Shown here piece after piece: positions 29,758 to 38,792 of a DNA stretch of 64,000 nucleotides (position 1 is the first letter of the stretch; each line of letters opens with the position of its first letter). Both the position numbers and the translations under genes were made by a program. The notes under the pieces were generated by a model that did no database searches, was not told the DNA's origin, and saw only the letters and a list, made by a program, of their open reading frames with translations. The DNA is from an uncultured Collinsella sp. (lineage in GTDB: Bacteria; Actinomycetota; Coriobacteriia; Coriobacteriales; Coriobacteriaceae): the NCBI GenBank assembly GCA_902497065.1, contig CABVDH010000009.1:1-64000 (forward strand). Reading direction: 5' to 3'.

Positions 29758-32103
29758 CTACGATCGACCCCGTAAAAACTCAAGGGAAACCAGCGCAATG
29801 TCATCGTCCAGCGCCGACTCGGTAAAGCGGTCAAGCTCTCCCAAGACCTTACCGCAGATTCCCGATACACCCTCACCCGAGACAGAGAGCAGAAGGTCAC
29901 GAAGGCGCTGCTCGCCAAAGAAAACACCCGAGCGATCGCGTGCTTCGATTGTCCCGTCGGTATACATAAATAGCATGTCACCAGGAGCGAACGTAAACAC
30001 GCCCGTCTCGTACACCATGCTCTCGAAGGCACCGATCACGCCCGATTGGCACCCAAGGAGCTCCACTTCTCCCCCTCGGGTTTCTCCGCCGCCAAGCGGC
30101 GTCGACGACGGCCTAATGACCATAGTGGGAGGATGTCCCGCAGAGCAATAGGTAGCGCGACCCGCTTTAAGATCGATCTTGGCGATAAACGCCGTCACAA
30201 ACGTCTCGACCCTCGAAAAGCCCATGAGCATGCTATTGAGCGAGCGGGCCATGCGGGCAGGCCCCGCACCCTCCCAGGCATAGGCCGTCAGCGCCGTCTT
30301 GACGAGCGCTGACATCGACGCCGCCTCGATTCCTTTGCCAGACACATCACCCAGAATCATGACGGCGCAATCGTCGGGAAGACGGACAAGCGTATAAAAG
30401 TCGCCGCCGACCAACGCTGAATTCGTTGCAGAAAGGTATACCGAATCGGTCGCGATGCCCGGAACGTCACCAAGCGAATTTCTCATGCCAATCTGGAGGG
30501 TCTGAGCGATATGGCGCTCCTCGCGCTTTTGAGATTCGCCCTCGTAGATCAGTTCAAAGTCATGCGCCAAGTGCACCAAGTAGTCATATTCAAGGTCATC
30601 AATCGGCTCTTGACTACCATCACGAAGCAGCAGCGCGCGCGTCGTCGGCCCCTTAGCAACAGAAGCAGGAACAATCGCGTCGTTACTGTGCTTGCCATCA
30701 CCCTCAGAGCGCGGGCGCCCCGCCTCGATGCCAGTGTCGACGTAGAGACCCTGGCAAGGCAGACCATGCGCCCTAAGCCAGCCTCCCATAGGCATCGATT
30801 CGTCAACGCGAGTTATACGGACATGTTTAAGGTCCTCGGCACTCGTGCCGCCCAAAACAGATGCCTCAAAGCCATCAGGGCCAGCCCCCAGACGTGCCGC
30901 TGGCGCCGTCGTGGAAAAGAAAAGCTTCTCGGGATCGTCCGGCAAAGCAACGCGACTGCCGCCTTCAAAATCTATGACATAGGAGTCCAGACTGGCGTCA
31001 TACTCAACAGGGCAAAAATGGCAGTTGAGCATATTGCAGATCTCGGACGATACCGCCTGGGTAGCCGCGGCGGAATCGTCTAGAAAGGTAAACAACTCAT
31101 CACGTAAGACATTGAGCGAGCGGCCAAGCTCGGCCGTGCGACGAGAGCGAAGGCTCGATGCCATGCCGACCAGCTGGATAGACAGGTAATCGCAAATGAC
31201 CTCGAGCACGTTAACGTCATAGGCGAGCGGTGCCTGAGGACGCTTCCAACCAACTTCCAGCACGCCAAGGATCTGCGTACCGTAAAACACGGGAAGACAG
31301 ATTTCGCTGCGGTACGGAGGCATATCCTGCACGCGCAGCAGGTGCTTAGAACGATTGTCCAGGTCCATGAACATACCGGAGGCGGCCCTATCACCCTCAA
31401 GGTCCTGTTGAATCGACAAGCGACAGGCGCGCGACTCGCGAAGAACATATGTCGGAATGCCAGCGCCATATGGCAAAAACTCGGGCAGGTAGCTGTCGTG
31501 CAGCTCCTTGGAAACACCGCGGAGCTTAAAGCCGCCGCTCTCAGAAAAATAGATAGCGGCACCCGAAGCATCGAGCGTTCCTACAAGCTGGTTCAAAACG
31601 GTATCTAACAAACTGGGCAGCTCATCGGAGCCCACCGTGCTCATAATGACCGACAAAGTGCCCGAAAGGCGCTTATTCGCCACTCTAAGCTCCGAAAGCG
31701 CACGCTTGAGCTGACGGTCGTGCGAATACTGTTCTTCGATGCTATGGAGTGCCACCAGAACGCGCGGCGCACGGCGGCCAAAGATTCGAGGCGGCGTAAC
31801 CGAGCCGGCACAAACCAGGACGGGAATAAACGATCCGTCACTTAACTTGAGCATCAACTCGCTCTTTGTTCCATTGGTCTCAAAAGGAAGCCGATGCTCT
31901 GTCGCGCGTTCAAAAGCCGACGAGTACAGAACGTCTTTGACATCACCGCCGATGACGTCAGCGCGTTCCTCGCACATCAGGTCGAGCAAACGATTATTCA
32001 CATGCAGAATGGTTCCGTCGAGCTCACAGATGATGACAGCATCGCTCGTGATCTCGACCAGTTGGGCAACGTCTGCCCACTCGTTGCGCTCAAGCGTTTC
32101 CAT
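29758..32103 (-). CDS. PAS-GAF-PP2C (SpoIIE/RsbU-type) serine phosphatase
   Basis: 781 residues. PAS domain about 10-110 (DAVIICELDGTILHVNNRLLDL), a helical segment, GAF domain about 160-320 (LDTVLNQLVGTLDASGAAIYF), a second possible sensor region (about 330-530) and a C-terminal PP2C/SpoIIE phosphatase from about 550: metal sites in VGGDFYTLV, ILGDVSGKGIEAASM, YCSAGHPPTMV and MYTDGTIEA. It would dephosphorylate a STAS antagonist such as the neighbouring fusion protein in response to a PAS/GAF signal. No signal peptide or membrane helices, so cytosolic. ATG at 32103 follows GGTGGGG. Confidence 0.88.
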   Translation of the reverse strand: METLERNEWADVAQLVEITSDAVIICELDGTILHVNNRLLDLMCEERADVIGGDVKDVLYSSAFERATEHRLPFETNGTKSELMLKLSDGSFIPVLVCAGSVTPPRIFGRRAPRVLVALHSIEEQYSHDRQLKRALSELRVANKRLSGTLSVIMSTVGSDELPSLLDTVLNQLVGTLDASGAAIYFSESGGFKLRGVSKELHDSYLPEFLPYGAGIPTYVLRESRACRLSIQQDLEGDRAASGMFMDLDNRSKHLLRVQDMPPYRSEICLPVFYGTQILGVLEVGWKRPQAPLAYDVNVLEVICDYLSIQLVGMASSLRSRRTAELGRSLNVLRDELFTFLDDSAAATQAVSSEICNMLNCHFCPVEYDASLDSYVIDFEGGSRVALPDDPEKLFFSTTAPAARLGAGPDGFEASVLGGTSAEDLKHVRITRVDESMPMGGWLRAHGLPCQGLYVDTGIEAGRPRSEGDGKHSNDAIVPASVAKGPTTRALLLRDGSQEPIDDLEYDYLVHLAHDFELIYEGESQKREERHIAQTLQIGMRNSLGDVPGIATDSVYLSATNSALVGGDFYTLVRLPDDCAVMILGDVSGKGIEAASMSALVKTALTAYAWEGAGPARMARSLNSMLMGFSRVETFVTAFIAKIDLKAGRATYCSAGHPPTMVIRPSSTPLGGGETRGGEVELLGCQSGVIGAFESMVYETGVFTFAPGDMLFMYTDGTIEARDRSGVFFGEQRLRDLLLSVSGEGVSGICGKVLGELDRFTESALDDDIALVSLEFLRGRS

Positions 32104-32126
32104 CGTGGACCCCACCGTCTATCGGT

Positions 32127-32150
32127 AACAAAAAAGCCTCCGAAGAGGCT
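32127..32150 (-). terminator. Terminator after tRNA-Leu
   Basis: AAGCCTC/GAGGCTT stem with TTCG loop, followed on the minus strand by TTTTTTG. Confidence 0.88.
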
Positions 32151-32162
32151 TCTCAAATGCGA

Positions 32163-32252
32163 TGGTGTCGGAGGCGGGACTTGAACCCGCATGACCAAAA
32201 AGCGGTCACTAGCACCTCAAGCTAGCGCGTCTGCCAATTCCGCCACTCCGAC
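32163..32252 (-). tRNA. tRNA-Leu(GAG)
   Basis: 90 bases with CCA; class II tRNA with the long variable arm (TGACCGCTTTTTGGTCA). Acceptor GTCGGAG/CTCCGAC, anticodon loop TTGAGGT (GAG), T-arm GGTTCAAGTCC. Single-gene unit with its own promoter. Confidence 0.95.
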
Positions 32253-32309
32253 ATGCTATGTTGTTGATTAGCGGTTCGTTTTGTTGGACCCGCGCGTTCA
32301 ACGAGGAAG

Positions 32310-32359
32310 ATAATAACCTATGATTCGAGAACTGTGCAAGCACTTTTTTCAAAAAAGTT
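32310..32359 (-). promoter_or_regulatory. tRNA-Leu promoter with palindromic A/T box
   Basis: Minus strand TTGCAC (32334-32339), 18-base spacer, TATTAT (32310-32315); box ACTTTTTTCAAAAAAGT at 32342-32358, right upstream of -35, as at the two other tRNA promoters. Confidence 0.78.
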
Positions 32360-32399
32360 TACGAATTTGTAAATGCGCAGGTAGACGCTTATGTCCGGT

Positions 32400-32518
32400 C
32401 CCGAATCGGTGTTGCCTCCCGGCGCGTCCTCGGGCATGAGCGATATTTTGCTGCGCACTTCGTGCTGCAAAATATCGCTCCCCCTGCGGAATGCGCCGGG
32501 AGGCAACACCGATTCGGG
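32400..32518 (-). repeat. Long intergenic palindrome D
   Basis: Perfect 26-base outer arms (32400-32425, 32493-32518), an internal loop, and perfect 12-base inner arms GCGATATTTTGC (32440-32451, 32467-32478) with a small apical hairpin. Read on the minus strand, the 5' loop strand is ATTCCGCAGGGGGA (32479-32492) and the 3' strand TCATGCCCGAGGAC (32426-32439). The cores ATTCCGCAG and CGAGGAC recur in palindrome E. Confidence 0.9.
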
Positions 32519-32582
32519 GCCTGCAAATACGTACTTCAGGCACAGTTCTCAAACATATTGTGGGGGCTGATGCAAATTTGGT

Positions 32583-32637
32583 GGCTCGGCTTTGCCGAGC
32601 CCTTATATGGGGAGGCCGGAGCTAAAGCTCCGGCCTC
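32583..32637. repeat. Pair of short perfect hairpins between palindromes D and E
   Basis: GGCTCGGC-ttt-GCCGAGCC (32583-32601) and GAGGCCGGAGC with its complement around TAAA (32612-32637). No strong T-runs, so not classical terminators. Confidence 0.7.
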
Positions 32638-32702
32638 GCTCAATTTCTTATTAAACTAAGTGACCGATCAGGGAATCGCACTCCCCCTGCCGAGTTACCG
32701 CA

Positions 32703-32834
32703 GGGCCCGTGCTGGACTTAGTTTTCAGAACATTCCGCAGACCAGGAAACCCCCTTATCCGCAGCTCCGAAGGAGCAGGATAAGGGGGTTTCCATGGTCG
32801 AGGACGTTCTGAAAACTAAGTCCAGCACGGGCCC
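32703..32834 (+). repeat. Long intergenic palindrome E
   Basis: Perfect 29-base outer arms (32703-32731, 32806-32834), perfect 16-base inner arms GGAAACCCCCTTATCC (32745-32760, 32778-32793), apical GCTCC-gaa-GGAGC. Loop strands on the plus strand: ATTCCGCAGACCA (32732-32744) and ATGGTCGAGGAC (32794-32805). Same core as D but in opposite orientation, and with unrelated stems. It ends 14 bases from the oppF stop. Confidence 0.9.
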
Positions 32835-32848
32835 GGACAAACAACCGA

Positions 32849-33877
32849 CTACAGGTCGATGTGCGATTCCTTGATCGGGAACGGCTCGGCGAAGTGGCAC
32901 GCGCAGCAGTGGCCCGGGGCAACTTCCTTAAACTCAGGAAGCTTCTCGGAGCAGATACCCTGAGCGATCGGGCAGCGCGTGTGGAAACGGCAGCCGGTCG
33001 GCGGATCCAGCGGTGACGGCGGATCGCCGGCGAGGATGATGCGCTTGCGGGTCTTCTGGATATCAGGATCGGGAACCGGCACGGCAGACAGCAGCGACTG
33101 CGTGTACGGATGGTGAGGCTCGCTATAGAGCGTCTTCCAGTCCGAAACCTCGACCATCTTACCCAGATACATAACGGCAACGCGATCGGAGATGTGCTGT
33201 ACGACGGACAGGTCGTGTGCGATAAACAGATACGCGGTACCGAACTTGTCCTGCAGTTCCTTGAGCAGGTTCAGAACCTGGGCCTGAATGGACACATCCA
33301 GAGCGGATACCGGCTCGTCACAGATAATCAGCTTGGGCTTCAGCGCAAAAGCGCGGGCAATACCGACACGCTGACGCTGGCCGCCCGAGAACTCATGCGG
33401 ATAGCGGTTGATGTGCTCGGGGTTCAGTCCAACGACGTCGAGAAGCTCACGGACGCGCTCAATGCGCTCCTCCTTGGTACCCACACCATGAATGGTCATG
33501 GGCTCGGAGACAATCTCACCGATGGTCATACGAGGGTTGAGCGAAGCATAAGGATCCTGGAAGATAAACTGCATCTCACGACGCATGTCCTTGATCTCAT
33601 GCTTGCTCATCTCGGCAACATCTTTGCCCTGGAAGAACACCTTGCCGGCGGTCGGCTTGGTCAGACGCATGATAGTGCGGCCCGTGGTGGATTTACCGCA
33701 ACCAGACTCGCCAACCAGACCAAAGGTCTCGCCAGGATAAATCTCAAAAGAGATGTCGTTTACAGCAGAGACGACGCGCTTGGAAAAACGCTTGGCGAAC
33801 ATGCCGGACTCTGCGGGAAACTCCTTGGAGAGGTGCTCGACCTTCAGCAGTGGAGTGCGCTCGTTATTGTCTGCCAT
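32849..33877 (-). CDS. oppF: Oligopeptide ABC transporter ATP-binding protein OppF
   Basis: 342 residues. Walker A GLVGESGCGKSTTG, Q-loop MQFIFQDPYASLNPRM, signature FSGGQRQRVGIA, Walker B LIICDEPVSALD. The C-terminal oligopeptide-binding segment has GCRFHTRCPIAQGICSEKLPEF, with the Cys group that in many OppD/F proteins binds an iron-sulfur cluster. Last gene of oppABCDF; ATG follows directly after the oppD stop. Confidence 0.93.
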   Translation of the reverse strand: MADNNERTPLLKVEHLSKEFPAESGMFAKRFSKRVVSAVNDISFEIYPGETFGLVGESGCGKSTTGRTIMRLTKPTAGKVFFQGKDVAEMSKHEIKDMRREMQFIFQDPYASLNPRMTIGEIVSEPMTIHGVGTKEERIERVRELLDVVGLNPEHINRYPHEFSGGQRQRVGIARAFALKPKLIICDEPVSALDVSIQAQVLNLLKELQDKFGTAYLFIAHDLSVVQHISDRVAVMYLGKMVEVSDWKTLYSEPHHPYTQSLLSAVPVPDPDIQKTRKRIILAGDPPSPLDPPTGCRFHTRCPIAQGICSEKLPEFKEVAPGHCCACHFAEPFPIKESHIDL

Positions 33878-34969
33878 TTACGCCTCGCCTCCCTTCTTGG
33901 AATCCTTGCGCGTACGGGACGTCTCAGGAGCGTTCTTGAGGAACTCGGGGTCACCGGAATAGTGGCACGCAGAATAGTGACCGGACTCGGTGACAACGCG
34001 CTCAGGGCGCTGCTTGCGGCACTTGTCCGTCGCGTAGGGGCAACGAGGAGAGAAGACGCAGCCCTCAGGCAGGTTCATGAGCGAAGGCGGGTTGCCGTGA
34101 ATCGGCGTCAGCGGCTTCTTCTCTTCGATTGCCTGCTCCGGGATGGAGCGGATAAGACCCCAGGTGTAGGGGTGGCGGCTCTCGTAGAAGATTTCCTCAG
34201 CAGTACCGAACTCAACGGGGCGGCCGGCGTACATAACCATAATCTTATCGGCCATATCGGCGACAACACCCAGGTCATGGGTAATCATGATGATGGCGTT
34301 GCCGTTCTTCTCCTGCATCTCCTGCATGAGCTCGATAATCTGAGCCTGGATGGTAACGTCCAGGGCAGTCGTGGGCTCGTCGGCAATCAGAATATCGGGA
34401 TCGCAGGCAAGGGCCATGGCAATCATGACTCGCTGACGCATACCGCCAGAGAACTGGTGCGGATACTCATTGACGCGCTTCTCGGGCTCGGGGATACCCA
34501 CGAGGTCCAAAAGCTCGGTGGCACGCTTGAGCGCCTCCTGCTTGGAGTAGCCACGGTGCAGACGAAGACCCTCGCCCACCTGCCTGCCGATCTTATAGAC
34601 CGGGTTCAAGGAGGTCATAGGATCCTGGAAGATCATCGCGATATCGTTGCCGCGAATGTGCTGCATCTCTTCCTCGGTCATTTCGAGGATGGAGCGGCCG
34701 CGATAGCGAACGTCACCGCCCTCGATCTTTCCCGGAGGCATCGAGATGAGGCCCATGATGGTCATGGCGGTCACGGACTTACCGGAGCCGGACTCACCGA
34801 CGACGCCCAGGGTTTCGCCGCGATCGAGCGTGTAGGAGACACCGTCGACAGCGCGAACAACGCCATCCTCGGTGTGGAAATACATCTTAAGGTCATCGAC
34901 CTCGAGCAGATGCTGGCCCTCAGGAACCGGCTGGTCCTTCAGGTCCACATAGTTCTTGTTCTTCTTCAT
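33878..34969 (-). CDS. oppD: Oligopeptide ABC transporter ATP-binding protein OppD
   Basis: 363 residues. Walker A GVVGESGSGKSVTAM, IAMIFQDPMTSLNPV, signature FSGGMRQRVMIAMAL, Walker B ILIADEPTTALDVT, C-terminal GCVFSPRCPYATDKCRKQRP. Pairs with OppF to power peptide uptake. Two bases separate it from oppC. The N-terminal 20 residues are polar and extra to the ABC fold. Confidence 0.93.
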   Translation of the reverse strand: MKKNKNYVDLKDQPVPEGQHLLEVDDLKMYFHTEDGVVRAVDGVSYTLDRGETLGVVGESGSGKSVTAMTIMGLISMPPGKIEGGDVRYRGRSILEMTEEEMQHIRGNDIAMIFQDPMTSLNPVYKIGRQVGEGLRLHRGYSKQEALKRATELLDLVGIPEPEKRVNEYPHQFSGGMRQRVMIAMALACDPDILIADEPTTALDVTIQAQIIELMQEMQEKNGNAIIMITHDLGVVADMADKIMVMYAGRPVEFGTAEEIFYESRHPYTWGLIRSIPEQAIEEKKPLTPIHGNPPSLMNLPEGCVFSPRCPYATDKCRKQRPERVVTESGHYSACHYSGDPEFLKNAPETSRTRKDSKKGGEA

Positions 34970-34971
34970 CC

Positions 34972-35907
34972 TTATGCGTCCTTCATCTTGACGTCGAGGG
35001 CGTCGCGCAGACCGTCACCCAGCAGGGTGAAGGCGAGCACCGTCGAGAGAATTGCCAGACCGGGCATGATCATCATCCAGGGAGCGGTCAGAAGATACTG
35101 CTGACCGTCCTGAATCATGGAGCCCCACGAAGGCGTAGGCGGAATAACGCCCATGCCGAGGAAGGACAGAGCGGACTCGGTCAGAATGGCGCCACCAATG
35201 TTCATGGTCGCGTAGACCACGATGGAGGCGACGGAGTTCGGGAAGATGTGACGCACGACGATACGAGCATCAGATGCACCCATCGCGCGCGCTGCATCAA
35301 CATAGTCGTTTTCCTTGACCGTCAAGATTGCAGAGCGGAAGACGCGCGCAATCGAAGGCCAGCCAAGAATGCCGATGGCGATAAAGACGTTCTGAAGACC
35401 ACGGCCGATAACGGCGATCATGGCGACAACGAACAGCACGTACGGGAACGCCAGGAAGATGTCCGCACAGCGCATGATGATCGTATCCCAAATGCCGCCG
35501 TAGAAACCGGCCAGGGCGCCCATGACCAGGCCGATCAATGTGGAGATGGCGGTGGCCATGATACCGACAGAAAGCGAAACGCGTGCACCGTAGATAACGC
35601 GGACGAGAATGTCGCGACCGAGGGCATCGGTGCCAAACGGGTGCTCGGCACACGGAGCCAGTAGCGATGTCTCGGCCATGGTGGTCGAATCGGAAGCCGT
35701 CGGCGAACCGAGCCAGGGCTTAGCCCACAGATCTGCGGTCAGGGCAACCACAACGACGATGATGATCCAGCAGACACCGATAACGGCGAGCTTGTTCTTA
35801 CGAAGACGCTTAAAAGCGTCGCCCCACAGCGTGCGGGACTTGGCGGGAGCAGATGCGACCTTGGTGGCGGTAGCCTGCTCCTGAGACTGAGAATCAGTTT
35901 CCTGCAT
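34972..35907 (-). CDS. oppC: Oligopeptide ABC transporter permease OppC
   Basis: 311 residues. Cytosolic N-tail (about 45 residues), first helix KLAVIGVCWIIIVVVVALTA, periplasmic HPFGTDALGRDILVRVIYGARVS (DALGRD motif of OppC) and about five more helices, with the EAA loop AARAMGASDARIVVRHIFPN. Forms the channel with OppB. Confidence 0.93.
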   Translation of the reverse strand: MQETDSQSQEQATATKVASAPAKSRTLWGDAFKRLRKNKLAVIGVCWIIIVVVVALTADLWAKPWLGSPTASDSTTMAETSLLAPCAEHPFGTDALGRDILVRVIYGARVSLSVGIMATAISTLIGLVMGALAGFYGGIWDTIIMRCADIFLAFPYVLFVVAMIAVIGRGLQNVFIAIGILGWPSIARVFRSAILTVKENDYVDAARAMGASDARIVVRHIFPNSVASIVVYATMNIGGAILTESALSFLGMGVIPPTPSWGSMIQDGQQYLLTAPWMMIMPGLAILSTVLAFTLLGDGLRDALDVKMKDA

Positions 35908-35921
35908 GAGACGTACCTCCC

Positions 35922-36959
35922 TTAGGCCTTATCCGACGGACCGCCAAGGCGGATGCGCGGGTCGAGGAATGCATAGCTAATGTCGACGAGCAGGTTGATC
36001 ACCATGACGACGACAACGATGAGCGTAACGCCGCCCATAACGATGGGCCAGTCACGCATGCTAATGGCGCGATAGACCTCATAGCCGATACCGGGCCAGT
36101 TGAAGACCGTCTCGGTCAGGATGGCGCCCGAAAGCATGCCGCCAAAGTCGACACCAATATAGGTAACGACGGGGATGAGTGCATTCTTAAGCGCATGCTT
36201 GACGATGATCGCACGATTGGAGAGACCCTTGGCCTTTGCCGTACGGATGTAATCCTGGTTCATGACGTCAAGCAGCTGCGAGCGCATAATGCGCGCAGCA
36301 TAAGCGGTCGAAACCGAAGCCAGCGTAATGGTCGGAAGCACATAGTGCATCCAATCCTGATACTGAGAGCTGGAACCGCCGGCACCCGAGATCGGCATGG
36401 AGATTGCACCGCCCGTGGCGTCCTTGAGGATGACGCCAAAGAACAGCTGCAGCAACATACCGAGCCAGAAGGCCGGGACCGCAACGAGGATCGACGTGGT
36501 GAGCGTTACCAAAATATCCCAGAAGGAATAACGCTTTACCGCCGAAATGATACCCGCACCGATACCCATAATTGCCTCGAGCACGATGGCGCACGCGGCA
36601 AGTTTGACCGTATACGGATACTTCTGGGCAAAGATTTCCGTAACCGGCAGCTTGCGCTGATACGAATTGCCCAGATCGCCATGAAGCAGGCCGTTCATGT
36701 AATACAAGTAACGGTCCACGAGCGACGTTTGAACGGGGTCGCCGTTCTCGTCAAGGATCGCGTTGCCGTCATCGTCCGTCTGGACCAGGTGATAGCGAAC
36801 GCGAAGCTGAAGCTCCACCTCGGGGGACAGAGCCTTGTCTCCACCGATCAGCTTGATCGGATCTCCCGGCACGATATTCTGGAGGGCGAACAGAATCAGC
36901 GTAACGCCCAAAAACACCGGGATGAACTGAAGCACACGTTTAACGATGTACTTACCCAT
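35922..36959 (-). CDS. oppB: Oligopeptide ABC transporter permease OppB
   Basis: 345 residues. MGKYIVKRVLQFIPVFLGVTLILFAL at the N-terminus, NIVPGDP, six helices, and the EAA loop TAKAKGLSNRAIIVKHALKNALIPV. The loop after helix 1 (about residues 35-95) is longer than usual, with a DDDGNAILDENGDP insert. First transporter gene after oppA. Confidence 0.93.
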   Translation of the reverse strand: MGKYIVKRVLQFIPVFLGVTLILFALQNIVPGDPIKLIGGDKALSPEVELQLRVRYHLVQTDDDGNAILDENGDPVQTSLVDRYLYYMNGLLHGDLGNSYQRKLPVTEIFAQKYPYTVKLAACAIVLEAIMGIGAGIISAVKRYSFWDILVTLTTSILVAVPAFWLGMLLQLFFGVILKDATGGAISMPISGAGGSSSQYQDWMHYVLPTITLASVSTAYAARIMRSQLLDVMNQDYIRTAKAKGLSNRAIIVKHALKNALIPVVTYIGVDFGGMLSGAILTETVFNWPGIGYEVYRAISMRDWPIVMGGVTLIVVVVMVINLLVDISYAFLDPRIRLGGPSDKA

Positions 36960-36987
36960 ACCACTCCCCTATCTAGGGATTAACCTA

Positions 36988-37018
36988 AATGGGATGCCGA
37001 TCGCCAGACCGGCATCCC
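36988..37018 (-). terminator. Intercistronic hairpin between oppA and oppB
   Basis: GGGATGCCG/CGGCATCCC stem around an 11-base loop, weak T-run (ATTTAGG) on the minus strand. Likely lowers downstream transcription relative to oppA. Confidence 0.7.
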
Positions 37019-37115
37019 AAAATTACCATCAGCCAGTTTACCCCAGGTTAGGGAGAACTGTATGTTTCCCATGAGGTCTACGTAAATACTTGACCCTCAC
37101 GGAAGCTGCAAACTC

Positions 37116-38792
37116 TTAGGCGAGCTCAGCGGTACCCAGATCGGCGTGCTTCTGCGGATCGACATAGAGGTGCTTAATGCGATCGGAGCCGGCGATGGTG
37201 TGCGTGTAGAACATAATCGGGATGACCGGGCAGTCGGCAGCGACCATTGCGTCGGCCTCCTGCATCTTAGCGACGCGCTCCTCGTCGTCAACAATAGTAC
37301 GAGCCTCGTCGACCTTGGCGTCGAACTCGGGGTTGTTGTAACCGGAGCGGTTGTCGCCACCGAGGGAGTCGGAGTGGAACAGCGGATACAGGAAGTTGTC
37401 CATGATCGGGTAGTCGGCAATCCAACCCAGACGACCGAACTGATAGTTAAAGTTCTGATACTGCTCGAGCAGGGCAGACCACTCAGGGGTATCGGAGACA
37501 GCGGTAACGCCAACCTTGGCGAGGTCACCGATGATGGACTCCATGATCTCCTTGTGACCGCCGTCCTGGTTGTAGGACAGGGTCACGCTAATGCCACGAT
37601 CCCCGTTAGCGCCAGCGGGAGCAACCTTGTCGAGGTACTCGTTAGCCTTGTCGACATCGTAGGCGCAGAACTCCCATGCGCCCTCCTTGTAGCCATCGAT
37701 GCCCGGAGGAACAATGCCGTCGGCAGGAGTACGGGTACCCTTGAAGATGGTCTTGCAGATGGCCTCACGGTTGATGGCCAGGGAGATACCCCTGCGCAGG
37801 TCGGCGTTGCTGAACGGCTCGGCCGTGGTGTTGCAGGTCAGATAGTACGTGGAAGGCTCGGCGCCGAGCAGCATGCGCTCGCCGTCACCCATGGTGTAGC
37901 CGTCCTTGGACACGCCGCGATCCTTCTTGGCGGCGTCGATCTGAGCGACGGGAACGTCGCAGACATCGAGGTTACCGGCCTGGAACTCCTTGTAGGCGGT
38001 CTCCATGTCCTTGATGACCTGGAAGTGGATGCCATCGATCTTGGCCTTGTCGCCATAGTAATCGTCGAACTTCTTGACGTTGATCTCCTGGCCATCCTCC
38101 CACTTGCCGTCCATCATGAACGGGCCGTTACCGACCGGGGCGAGGTAGAAGCTCTTGACATCGGACTCGGCGCACTCGGGAACCGGGGCCAGAGCCGGGT
38201 GAGAGGCGACGAAGGGGAAGTCGGCGTAAGCGGAAGCCAGCTTGACGACGAGGGTCTCATCGTCGGGGCAGGTAACACCGCTGAGCTCGGTAGCGTTACC
38301 GGCAAGCAGATCGTCATAGCCCTCGACCATGGAAAGGTGATAGGAGACCTCGGAAGGGCCGTACTCGGTAGCGACAGCCGACTTGGTGTTGACCAGACGC
38401 TCCCAACCGAGCTTGAAGGACTTGGAGGTAACGTCGTCACCGTTGTGGAACTTGGCCTTCTTGATCTTGAAGGTGAACTCGGTGGCGTCGTCGTTGGCCT
38501 CGAAGGACTCGCAAGCCAGCGGAACGATCTCGCCCTTCTCGGCGTCATAAGAGGTCAGAGCATCAAAGAGCTGGTACTCGACCTGAGTGCCCTGGTCCTC
38601 CTGGACATTGTAGGGGTCGATGCAGACCGGGTTGTTGATGTAGAAGTTCAGCTTCGAACCGGACTCAGAACCGGAAGCGTCGCCGCCCTTCTTGCCGCAT
38701 GCGGCAAGAAAAGCCATGGAGCTCGCAGCAAGGGTACCGCCGACAAAGGCGCGACGACCCATAACGGGCTGGTGGAACATAGAATCAGCCAT
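37116..38792 (-). CDS. oppA: Oligopeptide ABC transporter substrate-binding lipoprotein OppA
   Basis: 558 residues. ATG at 38792 with AAGGAGG five bases upstream. The N-terminus MGRRAFVGGTLAASSMAFLAAC combines a twin-Arg-like GRRAFVG with a lipobox LAAC, so export may be by Tat. Body: solute-binding family 5, with LTSYDAEKGEIVPLACESFEANDDATEFTF, KFHNGDDVTSKSFKLGWERL, and DLRRGISLAINREAI. Binds peptides for OppBCDF. Head of the operon. Confidence 0.92.
   Translation of the reverse strand: MADSMFHQPVMGRRAFVGGTLAASSMAFLAACGKKGGDASGSESGSKLNFYINNPVCIDPYNVQEDQGTQVEYQLFDALTSYDAEKGEIVPLACESFEANDDATEFTFKIKKAKFHNGDDVTSKSFKLGWERLVNTKSAVATEYGPSEVSYHLSMVEGYDDLLAGNATELSGVTCPDDETLVVKLASAYADFPFVASHPALAPVPECAESDVKSFYLAPVGNGPFMMDGKWEDGQEINVKKFDDYYGDKAKIDGIHFQVIKDMETAYKEFQAGNLDVCDVPVAQIDAAKKDRGVSKDGYTMGDGERMLLGAEPSTYYLTCNTTAEPFSNADLRRGISLAINREAICKTIFKGTRTPADGIVPPGIDGYKEGAWEFCAYDVDKANEYLDKVAPAGANGDRGISVTLSYNQDGGHKEIMESIIGDLAKVGVTAVSDTPEWSALLEQYQNFNYQFGRLGWIADYPIMDNFLYPLFHSDSLGGDNRSGYNNPEFDAKVDEARTIVDDEERVAKMQEADAMVAADCPVIPIMFYTHTIAGSDRIKHLYVDPQKHADLGTAELA

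Larger units (their letters stand above)
32253..32848. other. 596-base non-coding region rich in palindromes
   Basis: From tRNA-Leu to oppF there is no credible gene. It holds the tRNA promoter (32310-32359), palindrome D (32400-32518), two short perfect hairpins (32583-32601 GGCTCGGC arms; 32612-32637 GAGGCCGGAGC arms) and palindrome E (32703-32834). Confidence 0.85.

Noticed and set aside
32253..32848. CRISPR array or transposon in the palindrome-rich region
   Set aside because: No regularly spaced direct repeats, no spacers, no transposase and no target-site duplication recognised.
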